DNA from: Trematomus loennbergii
Lineage: Eukaryota; Chordata; Actinopteri; Perciformes; Nototheniidae
Reading direction: 5' to 3'
Length of the DNA: 64,000 nt
NCBI GenBank assembly: GCA_012861695.1
Contig: JAAOOA010000589.1
Span: 1 to 64,000 of the forward strand
Shown here: one piece after another, positions 1 through 10,899 of the stretch
Layout: every line of letters starts with the position of its first letter
Position numbering within the stretch: the stretch's first letter is position 1
Position numbers and translations under genes: made by a program
The notes under the pieces: model-generated
Databases searched by the model: none
What the model was told of the DNA's origin: nothing
What the model saw: the letters and a program-made list of their open reading frames with translations, nothing else

Positions 1-70
1 TTTCATTCATTTCAACCTTATTTAACCAGGTGGTCCTTGAGATCCTCGATCTCTTTTCCAAGGAGACCTG
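1..70 (-). repeat. LINE 3' tail fragment, reverse orientation
   Basis: Read on the - strand this ends in a Gln/Gly-poor untranslated tail containing AGGTCTCC, AAAAGAGATC and a terminal TTAAATAAGG. The same tail occurs on the + strand at about 530-620 and 46254-46318. It is the 3' untranslated end of a fish non-LTR retrotransposon. The element is cut by the window start. Confidence 0.6.
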
Positions 71-151
71 CGTAAGTAGTTACACATGAAAAACAGAAAC
101 AATAAAGGACATCATACATCATAATTACAGGCTACATTTACATACCTATCG

Positions 152-207
152 ACACTAACGAACTAAGTTCTCTGATTATGGAATCAGAGAACTTAGTTCG
201 TTAGTGT
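152..207. repeat. perfect 26-bp inverted repeat with 4-bp loop
   Basis: Bases 152-177 are the exact reverse complement of 182-207, separated by ATGG. The DNA or transcript could form a 26-bp hairpin. No flanking gene explains it; it may be the tip of a small foldback element. Confidence 0.85.
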
Positions 208-389
208 AAACCATATGTATTGCCGTGTGCACAAGGGGAAATATATATGTTGGAGATTAGGCCCCATCATGCTGATGATTTAGGGGAGGAGAAGCCTATT
301 AGGAAGAAAAACCCCCCAAAAATGAATGACAGCTCCACTGTCTTGGAATAGTCTGCAATTGAAATGGAAACTGAGCAATCTGGTGCCAC

Positions 390-622
390 TAAATGTTTTA
401 AAGCTCGGTTAGATGCTACTCAATCGGAAGCTGTTGGTACCTGTTCATGTGGATAGTTATGTAATTGTAATCCCTGTAATGATGCTGTATGATGTCCTTT
501 TTGTTGTTCTGTTTATGTTTTATGTTTCATGTGGAACCTACTTGAGCAGGTCTCCCTTGAAAAAGAGATCAATGATCTCAATGGGATACACCTGGATAAA
601 TAAAGGTTTGAAATGAAATGAA
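390..622 (+). repeat. LINE 3' end, forward orientation
   Basis: It shares with 46120-46318 the string of a short 3' untranslated region: TGTAATT, GATGTCCTTTT, GTTCTGTT, then AGGTCTCCCTTGAAAAAGAG and a terminal GGATAAATAAAGG. This is a 5'-truncated copy of the same LINE whose tail is at 1-70 in reverse. No coding sequence survives here. Confidence 0.6.
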
Positions 623-1005
623 TGATCGATGCAATGAATCATTACGATAATATCCGTGAGTGTTTACAATAGTAGAGCTGCACTGAACGTGATATACCTT
701 ACCTTGTATGATGCGGCGAGTCTATGGAAAACATGACGAGGGTTAGACGGGAATTATGCAGTGAGAGAGAAGGGAAACCGTTAGAATGAAAGTGAGCTGT
801 GGCCAGTATGAGGTGCTGCTGACCATCTGTTAAGTGTTCTCTGGCCTGATTTACTGACAAAGAAATTGAGCCGTGTTAGGGAGAGCTTCTCCCGGCCCGC
901 ATGTGTTTACTGATGGAATACTACTAACCTGGTACTAACGAGAGAACTTGGGCCACGTTGGGGATTGCATACTCCTGTTAGCTTGGCTGTATTGCTGGGG
1001 CGTGT

Positions 1006-1500
1006 TATAGGGTCTGACTCCCTGATAGGGTCTGACTCCCTGCCCCTTGATGCTTATGTGGCAAGGAGTATGGCTCCTGATAGCTCGCTGAGCTGCTGGG
1101 CTGTGTTATAGGATCTGATCTCCCAGCCCCTGATGCTAATGTGGCGAGGAGTATGGCTCCTGATAGCTCGCTGAGCTGCTGAGCTGCTGGGCTGTTATAG
1201 GGTCTATCTCCCGGCCCCCTGATGCTAATGTGGCGAGGAGTATGGCTCCTGATAGCTCGCTGAGCTGCTGGGCTGTGTTATAGGGTCTATCTCCCGGCCC
1301 CATGATGCTAATGTGGCGAGGAGTATGCTCCTGATAGCTCGCTGAGCTGCTGGGCTGTGTCATAGGGTCTATCTCCCAGCCCCCTGATGCTAATGTGGCG
1401 AGGAGTATGCTCCTGGTAGCTCGCTGAGCTGCTGGCTGTGTTATAGGGTCTATCTCCCGGCCCCCTGATGCTAATGTGGCGAGGAGTATGGCTCATGAGA
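1006..1500. repeat. 83-bp minisatellite, about six units
   Basis: The block GTGGCGAGGAGTATG recurs at about 1141, 1231, 1314, 1397 and 1479, with a variant near 1059. The period is 82-90 bp. Each unit also carries CTCGCTGAGCTGCTGG and GGGTCTATCTCCCGGCCCC. Length differences come from small internal duplications of GAGCTGCT. Reverse-strand open frames here are by-products of the repeat. Confidence 0.9.
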
Positions 1501-2829
1501 TACCCTTTTCCTTTTGCAGCCCAATAGCTTCATAAGGCTTCATCTCGCCATCGCTACGATTAGATTAAACCGTTCGAAGAAGTGCTGATTAATGAATAAT
1601 GTGATGCAAAGAAGGTTTCTGCAGATGATTAAAACGACGCTGAGTGAGTGACTCATGCTGTGAGCGTGCACTGTGAGACCATATTGACCCGAGTTGTTAT
1701 ATTGCATCTATCCTTATGTGCTTAACGGAAAACTGCGCACTGAGACATATTAAAGAACCAGAAGAGGGATCGTATGATCATATAAAGCAAGAGCACGGTT
1801 TGTACACCACCACCAGTTATATGCATGAAGTATGAAGGAGCACCTGTGCATACTTCCTTCTTTTATATTAATTCGTTTTTAAATATTATTATCTTATTTT
1901 ATTCATTTTGTTCATTTGATCTTTTTGATCCATATATATTTTATCCATATTATCTATTTTATTCATAACCTAAGAGAGAGGAGGGGACGCTTTTAGATAC
2001 CTTTACCATATAGAGAGGGAATCAGAGAGACGATGCGCCTCTATCGAGATACGGTAGTTGTTAACGAGGTACAGCAAGACTTAAACATGTCTTAGGCTAC
2101 TTGTATTTATCCGGAATGGTCCCGACCATGAAGGGGTGGCAAGATACGATCTGATGAGACACTGAGGCGATCATGCCTAAACGGATAAACGTCACTTATC
2201 TGCTGGTTGAATTTTCCCGGGAGGGATTGAATGCGGCGTAGAGGGCCTGCTCGCAGTCGGCTTGTGCGTAATGCGACTTCCGTGTTCGCGGATCAGCTGA
2301 TCGAGGAGGCCTCGACTCCGTTCTGATGCCGGATCGGCTTGTTTCACTTATGCCGAGACGGCCGGACTGTACCCGTGTTTCTGCCGATGGAGGTCTTCTC
2401 CTCTCGCTCTTGAGAAGTTGCTGAAGCTTAGAGATGAGTATCTTTTCCCCATTATTTTCCGGAGCCGCGCTGGCTGCGCATGGACGTTATTGAGCATAAG
2501 AGCATTTATGGTGACCCGGTTTAGCCCACGCTGTTTTTTTTTAATGGTGCTGCGAGGGCTGGACGAGACTTGATATCTGCTATGAGGATCTGAAACGGGT
2601 ATGGCGGCAGCATGACAACCTGAAATCACAGCTGGAGAAAGGAGAACCATTTTAAAGTTTGGCTGCAGCACAGTGATTGGCTGCTGGAGAATGAGGTGAA
2701 TGTAATAGGTTATAGACGACGCCCGTGATGAGCTGATTATATGCAGCTGCGGAGTGAATGTATACCAGTCTTCCTGAAAGAACTTGCGCTGAGCTTCATA
2801 CAATGTTAACGGAGGCGAGATGTACGTTA
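1501..2829. other. no recognisable gene or repeat family
   Basis: The stretch has moderate GC and no open frame I recognise. The - strand frame at 2348-2803 has no known motif. Together with 623-1005 it is probably an old, degraded repeat or unique intron; I cannot say which. Confidence 0.4.
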
Positions 2830-2849
2830 TTCACGCGCTTATCCACACG

Positions 2850-3178
2850 TACGTTATCCACACGCAAAGTTTAAGATATTGCTTTCTAAGCTACGCCATC
2901 GCCACGTGAGTGCGTACTTTGAGCGCGTACTTTGAGCGCACCTATTATACGTCGCCATGATGTCTGACATCTGACATCGTCGCCTGTATTCTACGTCAAC
3001 CCAATCAAAATTGATGGAGGTGTTGGCGCACGTTGACACGTCAGTTCTCCGCTCAGTTAGCTTAGTTGTCCGTTCTTTGGCACAAATCACACCCCATATT
3101 TGTGCGTATTTACTTGCTTTGTCCTACGTACGCCACCTTCCCATGTGAACCCTACGCAAAGTTTTATAAATGAGGCCC
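2850..3178. mobile_element. MITE fragment ending in TTATAAATGAGGCCCCTG
   Basis: The right end TTTTATAAATGAGGCCCC is the reverse complement of the left end at 54816 (GGGGCCTGATTTATAAA), a widely dispersed fish MITE terminus. Inside are short direct repeats (CACACGTACGTTATC; TACTTTGAGCGC). I could not place the other end, so the left boundary is approximate. Confidence 0.5.
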
Positions 3179-3508
3179 CTGACCTGTTGTGAAGGTTGGA
3201 GAGACTCACAGCCCCGCTGATCACCTAAAGAGAGCTGCCGAGCCTGTTTCATCTGTATTACAGCCAGACTATTCAGATTTGATCATTGCACAAAATGTGT
3301 TAATAAATTCAATTTTTGATTGTTATAGCAATAGTTAAACAATGATGAAAAATGAAACCGATAATTTTTGTAATTGTAACCTTGTAAATGTCAACGTGAA
3401 TTAAACCACATATTTTGTTAAATAAAAACATGGTGATGTTTTGTAAATGATTACATGTCTCTTATTCATGACAGTGGGAACTTAACAAAGATCCGCTATA
3501 GTAAGTAA

Positions 3509-4310
3509 TGCTGCGTTCACACCGGACGCGATGCGATGTTTGGGGGCGGCGCGATTACATGTAAAGTCAATGCAGAGACGCGGACAGACGCGAATTCGCT
3601 CCGCCGGCGCGCATGAAGCGGTGGACGCGGCGCGAATCACACGATTGAGGTGATTGAACGGTGCCGCCTTAAACGCGAGAGTTCAATTTTTTCAACTCGA
3701 GCGTCAAATTCACGTGACGCGTTCTCACGGAAGCCAATCAGCGGTGAGGATCTCAGCCGCCGTCACTGACGTTCAACCACACAACATCAGCCGTTAGCTG
3801 TTAGCAGTTAGCACACAGAGCTCACAGCTCCTCATATCTGTTCAGAAACTGGACAAAAGTTAAACAAGTACAAACCACAGACTGTCTGTGCCATGGCGAA
3901 TACAGTCGCTGCTTTATTTATGTCTGTAGGCCGTTGTTATGAGTATGGAATGAGCATATACAACGTTAGCTTAGCCTGGTCGACCCGATCTTCATTCAGA
4001 AAACAAGCATTTTAAAAGGTGTTTTGCCTGCCGTCTTGTCTGCAGACTTGTCAAAGCATTAATTCATGGTTGTTACTAACCGGTATCAGTATGTGTTACT
4101 TCGGCATCATTTAGAAACGTGTATTACAATTTAATCACGGTAAAATATGTTCATTTGTTGTAGTTGTAGCTCCCGAGCCAGCGTGTCTTGTTTGAATGAT
4201 GCGAGTAAACACAGCTGGCAGCCGCGGTGAAACTCCAGCGTTTAGAGCGATGCGATAGGAGTGATTAGAGCGAAGCGAATATTCGCATCGCGTCCGGTGT
4301 GAACGCAGCA
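3509..4310. mobile_element. Harbinger-like MITE, 802 bp, TAA target duplication
   Basis: The element begins TGCTGCGTTCACACCGGAC and ends with the matching inverted GTCCGGTGTGAACGCAGCA; both sides are flanked by TAA. A 3-bp TWA duplication is typical of PIF/Harbinger. From about 3790 to 4170 its interior is closely related to the interiors of the MITEs at 33720, 53412 and 61909 (GCCGTTAGCTGTTAGC, CAAAAGTTAAACAAGTACAA, GCTGCTTTATTTATG). Its ends differ from theirs. It has no coding capacity. Confidence 0.85.
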
Positions 4311-4313
4311 TAA

Positions 4314-4443
4314 GGGTAATGTGCAGCGACGCGGTCATTATGGGGAAAAGAACACCGACAGGCTGATCAGGAGCCCGACGCGATCTAGATCTGCATGAAG
4401 GTGTTCTTTTCCCCATAATGACCAAGTCGCTGCACATTATCCC
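4314..4443. mobile_element. 130-bp foldback element
   Basis: Bases about 4319-4358 (AATGTGCAGCGAC through AAAAGAACACC) are the near-perfect inverted complement of about 4400-4438, with a roughly 45-bp loop. It abuts the TAA duplication of the preceding MITE. It looks like a tiny foldback MITE. No clear target duplication is visible. Confidence 0.7.
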
Positions 4444-5943
4444 GCTTATTACATGGCCACATTCTCAACAAAGTAATGATATGACTCCACTATTAATTTA
4501 AATGCTTTTATGGATTTAGAAAATGATTTTATTGATTTAAAAAATAGTTGTATGTATTGATTTAAATTGACATGCATCCGCTAAGGACAATAGTCCGTTG
4601 TTACCGTTTGAAAAAAAAAACGTAGCAACGCAACGGCAGGAAGGCGGAGCACAATTCATTATGTCAAACCTTGGAAAGTATCTAGATATCCCTGCCCTAA
4701 TGCCAAAGTAACTGGCAACTGAATATGTGTCGCCGTTTGATGTCTCTGTCTGGACCGCTGTGTAAAAAGGAGGGTTTCTGCCAGTTACTTCTCCGCTGTT
4801 TTCTTGTCGCTCTTGTCTTGTCAGTTAGAAAACTGCATACAGTTCAATCGACCGGACTTCTTTCTGCAGATTTGAGCGTCCTTAACGACGGACAATAAGT
4901 CCTTGACAGCGGTCTGTCTGTTCTGGATTAACAACGTGTCACGTGTTCTGAATTGACCAATCAGAATCGAGTATTCAACTAAGCCATGTAATAATCAGAG
5001 ATAAATCCCCCCTGTTGTACCTTGGCAGAGAAAGAAACATTACAGCCTATTTTATCTTGTTTAAAAAATATCTAAATATGTGTGTCCCGGCCCATAAATG
5101 TAAATATGCCAATTTTCAGATAAAGCTTATGTAAAGTATGTTAACTTTTCACCTCCAATTTAGCTTTCAACCCATCAGAATAAGAATAAGTTATATCATT
5201 GTTAACCAGAGGCATGTTTTCTTGCTATTTTATGCATAGAAACAACCAGCTGTTCTGTGTTTGTGTTAGAAGTAGCACCCTCTAATCAGCTGTTTATTTC
5301 ATATGAGTTCCAATCTGTGAAACTTTGATACTGCGCAAAATCCCAGTAAAGGCTTTATTTTTTGAACCCTTTTTATGTTTTGAGTCGTGCATTTGGGTTC
5401 ATTTCTCAGAGTTTTGGTCGTGACACAACACTGGCTGTTGTAGGTTGGCTTTGAAAGGCCCTGGGTGTAGGTGATTAGCGGCTTATTTGGTGTGAATTTC
5501 TTTTCCATTTCATCACCTTTCATATCTGTACAACCATATATTTATGATTACATTTTAGTTAAGCACAAAGTTGTTCACAAGAGCACACATTTATGTATGG
5601 CTTCTAACCTTAAAAATAATCATGCAGCCCTAGCGTTTGCATGCAATGTAATGTACGATGTGCAATGATTGGATGTATTATGGTTTCCATATTGGTCAGC
5701 CGTCTTAAATTATCAAAAATAAGAGTTACTTAACTTGCCAGTTGTGCTTGAACGATCAATTATGTTATAATTAATAAATAATAATATAATAAACTGTATT
5801 TCAATTCCACCCAATTATGATTGATATGATATTACCTCTAACTGCACTGTATTGATGGACTTAAAACATAAAAAAACATATTGATAATGTCATATATGCT
5901 TTATGAATAGATGTTCTCACTGAAATGATTTCTTTCTCAATAG
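4444..5943. other. kcnab intron, no feature recognised
   Basis: AT-rich intronic sequence leading to the exon at 5944. I see no second open frame, SINE head or paired terminal repeats. Confidence 0.5.
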
Positions 5944-5987
5944 AAATCTGGGGAAGTCGGGGCTAAGGGTGTCCTGTCTTGGATTAG
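5944..5987 (+). CDS. kcnab: kcnab exon (NLGKSGLRVSCLGL), Kv channel beta subunit
   Basis: This 44-bp exon encodes NLGKSGLRVSCLGL and splits a Gly codon at its 3' end. That peptide is the start of the conserved aldo-keto reductase core of voltage-gated K+ channel beta subunits, cytosolic proteins that bind Kv1 tetramers and NADPH. It is preceded by an AG acceptor (caatag) and followed by a consensus donor (gtgagt). The first base completes the codon before Asn, as expected for the family exon. Earlier exons (variable N-terminus) must lie upstream of the window. The next exon at 7142 joins in phase to give GLGTWVTFGGQ. Paralogue assignment (kcnab1 or kcnab2) is not possible from this exon alone. 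Confidence 0.9.
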
Positions 5988-7141
5988 GTGAGTATGGCAC
6001 ATTCATGCATGCCCATAATGACATTAAGACCCTTAATATCTACAGAAAAACATTGAGACCAAATAATTGAATCGGCACCAAATAAATGTAAGTGTTTTTC
6101 AGTATTTCGAGTCAACATTTATGAGCCATTGTGCGTGTACACTTTTTTGTCTACTTTTTCAAATGTCTGTAGCTGTATTTTTATTTATCTTTCTGCTTTT
6201 TGTTCACAATTTTACCACTAAACTAAAATGTATATAACAATTATTGTATTCTTGCAGGACATTTTCAAATAAATCACAAATTGCTGTACAATACGTGTAT
6301 GATAAGCTCTAAACATGAGGTGTAAAACATGTTAAAATAGTTTAAAATGTTGACAATGGATATCATCAGTTAAAAAAGCCAAACGATAAAAATGAGTTTT
6401 AGGAAGAGATTTAAAAAGTAGGGTGTTGGTTGTCAAAAGGTTCACCAAAAAGTTGGGTTATGGTCATATCAATATTGCATTTTTTTCAACAAGTGTTCTC
6501 ATATCATAAACACAACTACTGAATGAAAAACTTGGGTCACAGGTTCCTCAACAATTCAATTACAAGACATAAAACAAGCTCTGGTATTTAGGGTATTTAG
6601 CAGTCTCATGGTCTGTGGGATGAAATTGTCCCAGAGTCTGGTGGTTTCAGTCATGATGCTGCGGTACCACCTGCCAGACAGAACAAGAAGACAGTTGTAA
6701 GAAAATTGTTTCCCCCTGGAAGTCAATCTTACGCTCTGTTAACTTTTTCAAACTCTTACATGGTGAATGTCAAAACACCATGCAGTGATGATGCAAAATG
6801 ACGATGATTAATGTCTATTCAAGTATACAAAATGTCATTCGCTGACTAGAGAGTAAACGACTTAAAAAAAAGACAATGAGTGAGTAAGAGTGGGAGTTCT
6901 TTTGGACACAGATTAAATCTGCACCAAAAAAATTATCATTTTATACATACCCTTTGAAAATAGTGTCAATCTAAAAAAAATATGATATTTCACAAATGTA
7001 ACTTCCCTTTTAGTTACCCAACTCAATTGATATATTACTTATACATAACCACTTGTATAGAAAATATCTAATCAATATAATTATGATTCATAGAAAGTAA
7101 GCATGCACACACACACCGTGTAATATTTAATTGTTTTGCAG
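5988..7141. other. kcnab intron with one repeat-like fragment
   Basis: This is a 1.15-kb intron. At about 6595-6700 the text AGCAGTCTCATGG...GATGCTGCGGTACCACCTGCC resembles a phrase common in fish interspersed repeats, but I cannot name the family. The rest is AT-rich and featureless. Confidence 0.45.
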
Positions 7142-7179
7142 GCACGTGGGTTACCTTTGGAGGCCAAATAAAGGATGAG
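7142..7179 (+). CDS. kcnab: kcnab exon (GTWVTFGGQIKDE)
   Basis: This 38-bp exon reads GTWVTFGGQIKDE after joining to the exon at 5944-5987. It has a cag acceptor and a gtacga donor and ends in phase 0. In Kv beta proteins this segment forms the first cofactor-contacting loop (Gly-Thr-Trp) of the aldo-keto reductase barrel. The following exon is 42.6 kb away, so this exon borders the TE-filled intron. The Lys in QIKDE differs from the Thr or Ser I recall in mammalian paralogues; that looks like ordinary divergence, not decay. Confidence 0.92.
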
Positions 7180-7518
7180 GTACGAGAGAATACCTGCACA
7201 CCTACACAATCTCATTTAGTCTATAGAAACATTTACAATTTCACTGTTTGTGTGGCTTTTAGCAGTGATCTTTTTTAATTTGATTTTTTTTCAATCAGGC
7301 TCATTCGCATATAAGGGGGGGCATTTAATGCAAATTGTACCCATATTACTTAAATGAGTTCTGTGCAAATAGCACAGTTGTATTTAGATGATTTGTGATT
7401 GGCATCACAGTTAACGTTGCAGGAGCTTTGAGAATGTTCTGTATCGGTTTGTAGAAGTGGTATTGACCAATAATATTAGAGCAAGGTTTGGTTGCATGAA
7501 GGTAAACAGTCTCTTGTC

Positions 7519-7538
7519 TTAACCCTCCTGTTATCCTC
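7519..7538 (+). repeat. left part of piggyBac-like repeat split by a hAT
   Basis: TTAACCCTCCTG followed by TTATCCTC is the usual start of a TTAA-flanked fish repeat that continues CGCGGGTCAATTTGACCCC. That continuation is found at 10492, on the far side of the hAT element. The repeat was therefore split by the insertion at 7539-10483. Confidence 0.6.
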
Positions 7539-10483
7539 AGATTTACTTTACACCCTTTACAGGGGTAGACATTAAGGGTAAAAATCCCCATTGTAACCAC
7601 TGGCCCAAGAGAATTAGTCCAAAAAGATCTACTCTAATAATGAAGAAAATTAACACATTTGTTGCAATAGTAATTTATTTACAAACTACATTACTACTAT
7701 ACTACAACATTTCAATCATCAGTTCTTCCTCATTTTCCTCCTCGGCGATTGATTTTGCCGTCATCCTGATGACCAGGCTGTAAATCCTGGGCGTCTGGCT
7801 CTTGACCCGACTGCCACCACTGCAAAACAGCTCTCTTAGCGTCAAAGGTATCCAGACTAGGCCCTTCAATGGTCAGGAACATGAGACGGGTGAGATTTTG
7901 GGTCGACAGTGAGGACCTCCAGTCGCTCTTCACCCTCTTCATGCAAGAGAAGCCTCTCTCACATGCTGCGGTACTGACGGCCATTGTTAGGTAGATCTGG
8001 GCAAAGATGCCTAGGTTCTTAAACTTTACCTGTAGATCACCTCTCTGGAGTATTTCTAGGAGAGTGTCTCTGAGGGGCCCGTTCCGCATTCTTGCCCAGA
8101 TTTTATAGAGCCTGTACTCTCCCAACACCTCAGTGACTGTGGTCCCCTCACGCACCAGGATGCTCTGGTAATGGAGGCACAGGGACTCAATATGTGCTCT
8201 TCCATGGAGGACAAAGGCTTCTTTGGACTCATCTGAGTTTTCCAGTTTTGGCCACACATTATAATCAAGAGCTGAGAATTTTTGCACAATGCTCTCGGTA
8301 GACAGCAGGTGTCACAGACGGCTCTCAATATGTTTGGCAAGCATGTCTTTAATTCTCTTCCTGTCTGTAGCCAGTGTGGTGGTGTTTTTGAGCTCTACCC
8401 CTCTATAGGTGCCATTCATTGCATCATCTAACATCTTCCTTTGCTGCTCTCCGGGCTCCAGACACAGCTCTGTAAGGCCAATGAGGCAGGCCTCAATGTA
8501 CTGCACTGCCTCCCCTGGCGTCAGATTATCCTGCTGAAACTGGAGGCAGCAGGAAGTGCATGAACTGGACATTGGTGTGGCTTTTGAGGTAGTGGAGGAT
8601 GTTCTTTGCCCTTCCCATCACTGCAGGTGAAGGTCGGGGTGTCCTCTCTGGGCTGACCTGGTCCTCGGAGTGGGCCACAAAGATTGCATAGCTATTACAC
8701 AGGATCTGTGTTGCCTTGTGGATGTAGGGCAACCACCTGGCCCCCTTCAGGTTTGTAGGCTTGAGGACCTTCTCCTCCATTGCATCTGCCAGCACCTCTC
8801 CCTCAGTGCCTTTGGAGAGTAGTGGTATTGCTGATGCAAACATTGCAGCACCTCCTGCAGCTGCTTCAGTCTCTGATTCTCTTTTATTGAATCCACCACA
8901 CCTAATTCCAGCCTGTGTGCCACACAGTGTATAGCAAGCAGGTGTCCAATCTCTTCCTTCAGCTTTGCAGCCACACCATTCCTCTTCCCCATATTGACAG
9001 CCGCACCATCAGCGCATAGGTCAGGAAAACCACCTTTTCCTTCCAGTTATCCAGACCTGCTTTTTCAAACACTGTCTGTCAGGAAGGACTGAACCACTCC
9101 TCTCTCCTTATTGAAGAACTTGACATAGACAATCTCGTTCTCAAGGTTCCCAGTATCAGTTGCCCCGTCAATCATCACACTGATATAGCCTGCATTCTTT
9201 AGGTCAGAAAGCAGTTGCTCCCTCTCCACATTGTAAATATCAATTGTGAATCTGTAGGTTAAAAAAAGGGAAATTCATTAATAATGAAGGAATTGTACAA
9301 AGTTAATTAAAATAGTAAATTCTGAATTTATTTATGTATTTGTGATTCTCACCTTAAACATGCCTTGTCTGACAAGTAACAATTGGTCATGTTGGAGCCA
9401 GTCCTACTGTTGAGCTGCACCAGGTCCGGAAAGTCAGTAAATGGCTTTTCTTTCTTGACAACATAGTATGCTGTATGAAACATATTCTCCATTTTATCCT
9501 GGAGACCTGCATCTATTTCACCATTAACATGAATCCCAGCTAACACAGCGGGTGTTTCGTTTGCTGCCTTCTGCCTCCTCACACACACCTGGTGTGAGGC
9601 GCTTTTTTCATGCGGGTCAAACCCTGAGGAGCGTTCTGCTATCTGGCCCTTGAAGAGTGGATAGTCCCTAAACAAGCAAAAAACTCACATCTGATCTGCT
9701 GCTTAAATATCATATGTAAATAGCCACTAGCTACTATACATTTCTATAAAGCAATTGTTCATATTTGGTTTAATAAAATAATTATATTGTGGTCATTAAA
9801 AAAGGAGGGGGACATTTCTGCTATGAGTATTATTATTTGTATAATACGCTTTCTGCCTTCCTGTCATTATCAGGAGTTCGTACATGTAATGGCTATGTAA
9901 TAGATTAGATCAGAGCCTTCATTATCCTTAACAGCTGGGACATTTCCCTATAGTGAATATACCTTTATATGTTCTACTCTTCACTTACTTGTCAGCATAG
10001 GTCGGCATTGATTTACAGAGCCGACAAAAGACTGTGTTGATATTGGCATCATATTGAAGCCACTCCAACGATCCAGCCAGTGGCCGTTTCTCAATGTTGA
10101 GTATACCTGTCACTCTCCTTTAACTCCTCCGGCGACTTTCTTTTATTTGAGGACTGTTTTTTGCCCGGCGCTTGGCCGGTTACCGGTGGTTTTAAAAACA
10201 TTTTGCCGAATGGTTAGGTGGCGCGAAAGTCTGTAGTGAAGGAGCACGTGAGCCTGATCGCGCTGCGCTCTACTAGAGAGTAGAGCGCGATGTTGTAAGC
10301 GTTAATAAACGAAACAATCTAACAAAATTGCTTGTCAAAATACCAATACCACAGGACAATGTGAATGTATGTCTTACTGTTTTTAGTGGCCCGAGCGGGC
10401 AAGTGGAAAGTACGTTATGCTGGCCCGGGGTGTCTAAATAGTGCCTCCGGGCCAGCGGGCCATTTATAATGTTGAGCCCTGCT
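7539..10483 (-). mobile_element. hAT transposon (ZNF862-like), 2.9 kb
   Basis: It is flanked by an exact 8-bp direct repeat TTATCCTC (7531-7538 and 10484-10491), and the broken host repeat reads through when it is removed. The right end reads AATGTTGAGCCCTG, whose complement CAGGGCTCAACATT is a hAT-type terminus. The left end matches it poorly, so the left terminus is either mutated or replaced. It encodes the spliced hAT transposase described separately. Confidence 0.7.
7730..10201 (-). pseudogene. ZNF862-like hAT transposase, three exons, broken
   Basis: Three exons splice in phase: 10201-9989 (ATG, MFLKPPVTGQ; then WLQYDANINTVFCRLCK, a BED-like C-x2-C finger), 9667-9353 (DYPLFKGQIAERSSGF) and 9251-7730. 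Junctions have gtaagt/ttgtttag and gtgaga/cctacag. The last exon holds the RNase H-like core (MIDGATDTGNLENEIVYVKF, LLAIHCVAHRLELG) and the C-terminal hAT dimerisation block (STAACERGFSCMKRVKSDWR). Defects: a frameshift in exon 1 near 10095, frame changes near 9065, 8830 and 8560, and an in-frame TGA near 8300. Family members act as a DNA cut-and-paste transposase or as a domesticated zinc-finger protein; this copy should be inactive. A sequencing error could explain one shift but not all. Confidence 0.85.
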
Positions 10484-10491
10484 TTATCCTC

Positions 10492-10860
10492 GCGGGTCAA
10501 TTTGACCCCAGTAGTTAAAACTCAAGAAAATTATCACATTCCAAATTTTAACCAAAATGTATGTCTGGTGTTTTAGGTGTCGTTGTTGACAACCTAAATA
10601 ACCTTTTTAATAAAACATTACCCTAACATACCCCCCCACAGACTCCTTTAACATCCAGAATTCCTATTATGCGACTATCGAAAAATATATAAATCACCAT
10701 AAAATCTCACTGATTAGTAAGTTATTTTTTATGTTGTTAAAGGACCAATATTATTTCCAAATACAATTTTGGCATTTAAAAAAATACTATTTATATTATC
10801 AAGGACAGTCACATATATTGTGTTTGGGGTCAATATGGAAATATTGCCCTTCCAGTGTCA
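10492..10860. repeat. right part of piggyBac-like repeat
   Basis: It begins CGCGGGTCAATTTGACCCC directly after the hAT target duplication and continues AT-rich to about 10860. It is the other half of the repeat that starts at 7519. No coding frame is recognised. Confidence 0.45.
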
Positions 10861-10899
10861 GATACCAAAGGCTTTCTGTTGCTTCTCCTTTTGGACATT

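Noticed and set aside
1006..1500. CRISPR-like array
   Set aside because: Repeats are 83-bp head-to-tail units without unique spacers, in a eukaryotic intron.
2348..2803. 151-residue - strand ORF
   Set aside because: No known motif, no splice or homology support, and nothing comparable on either side.
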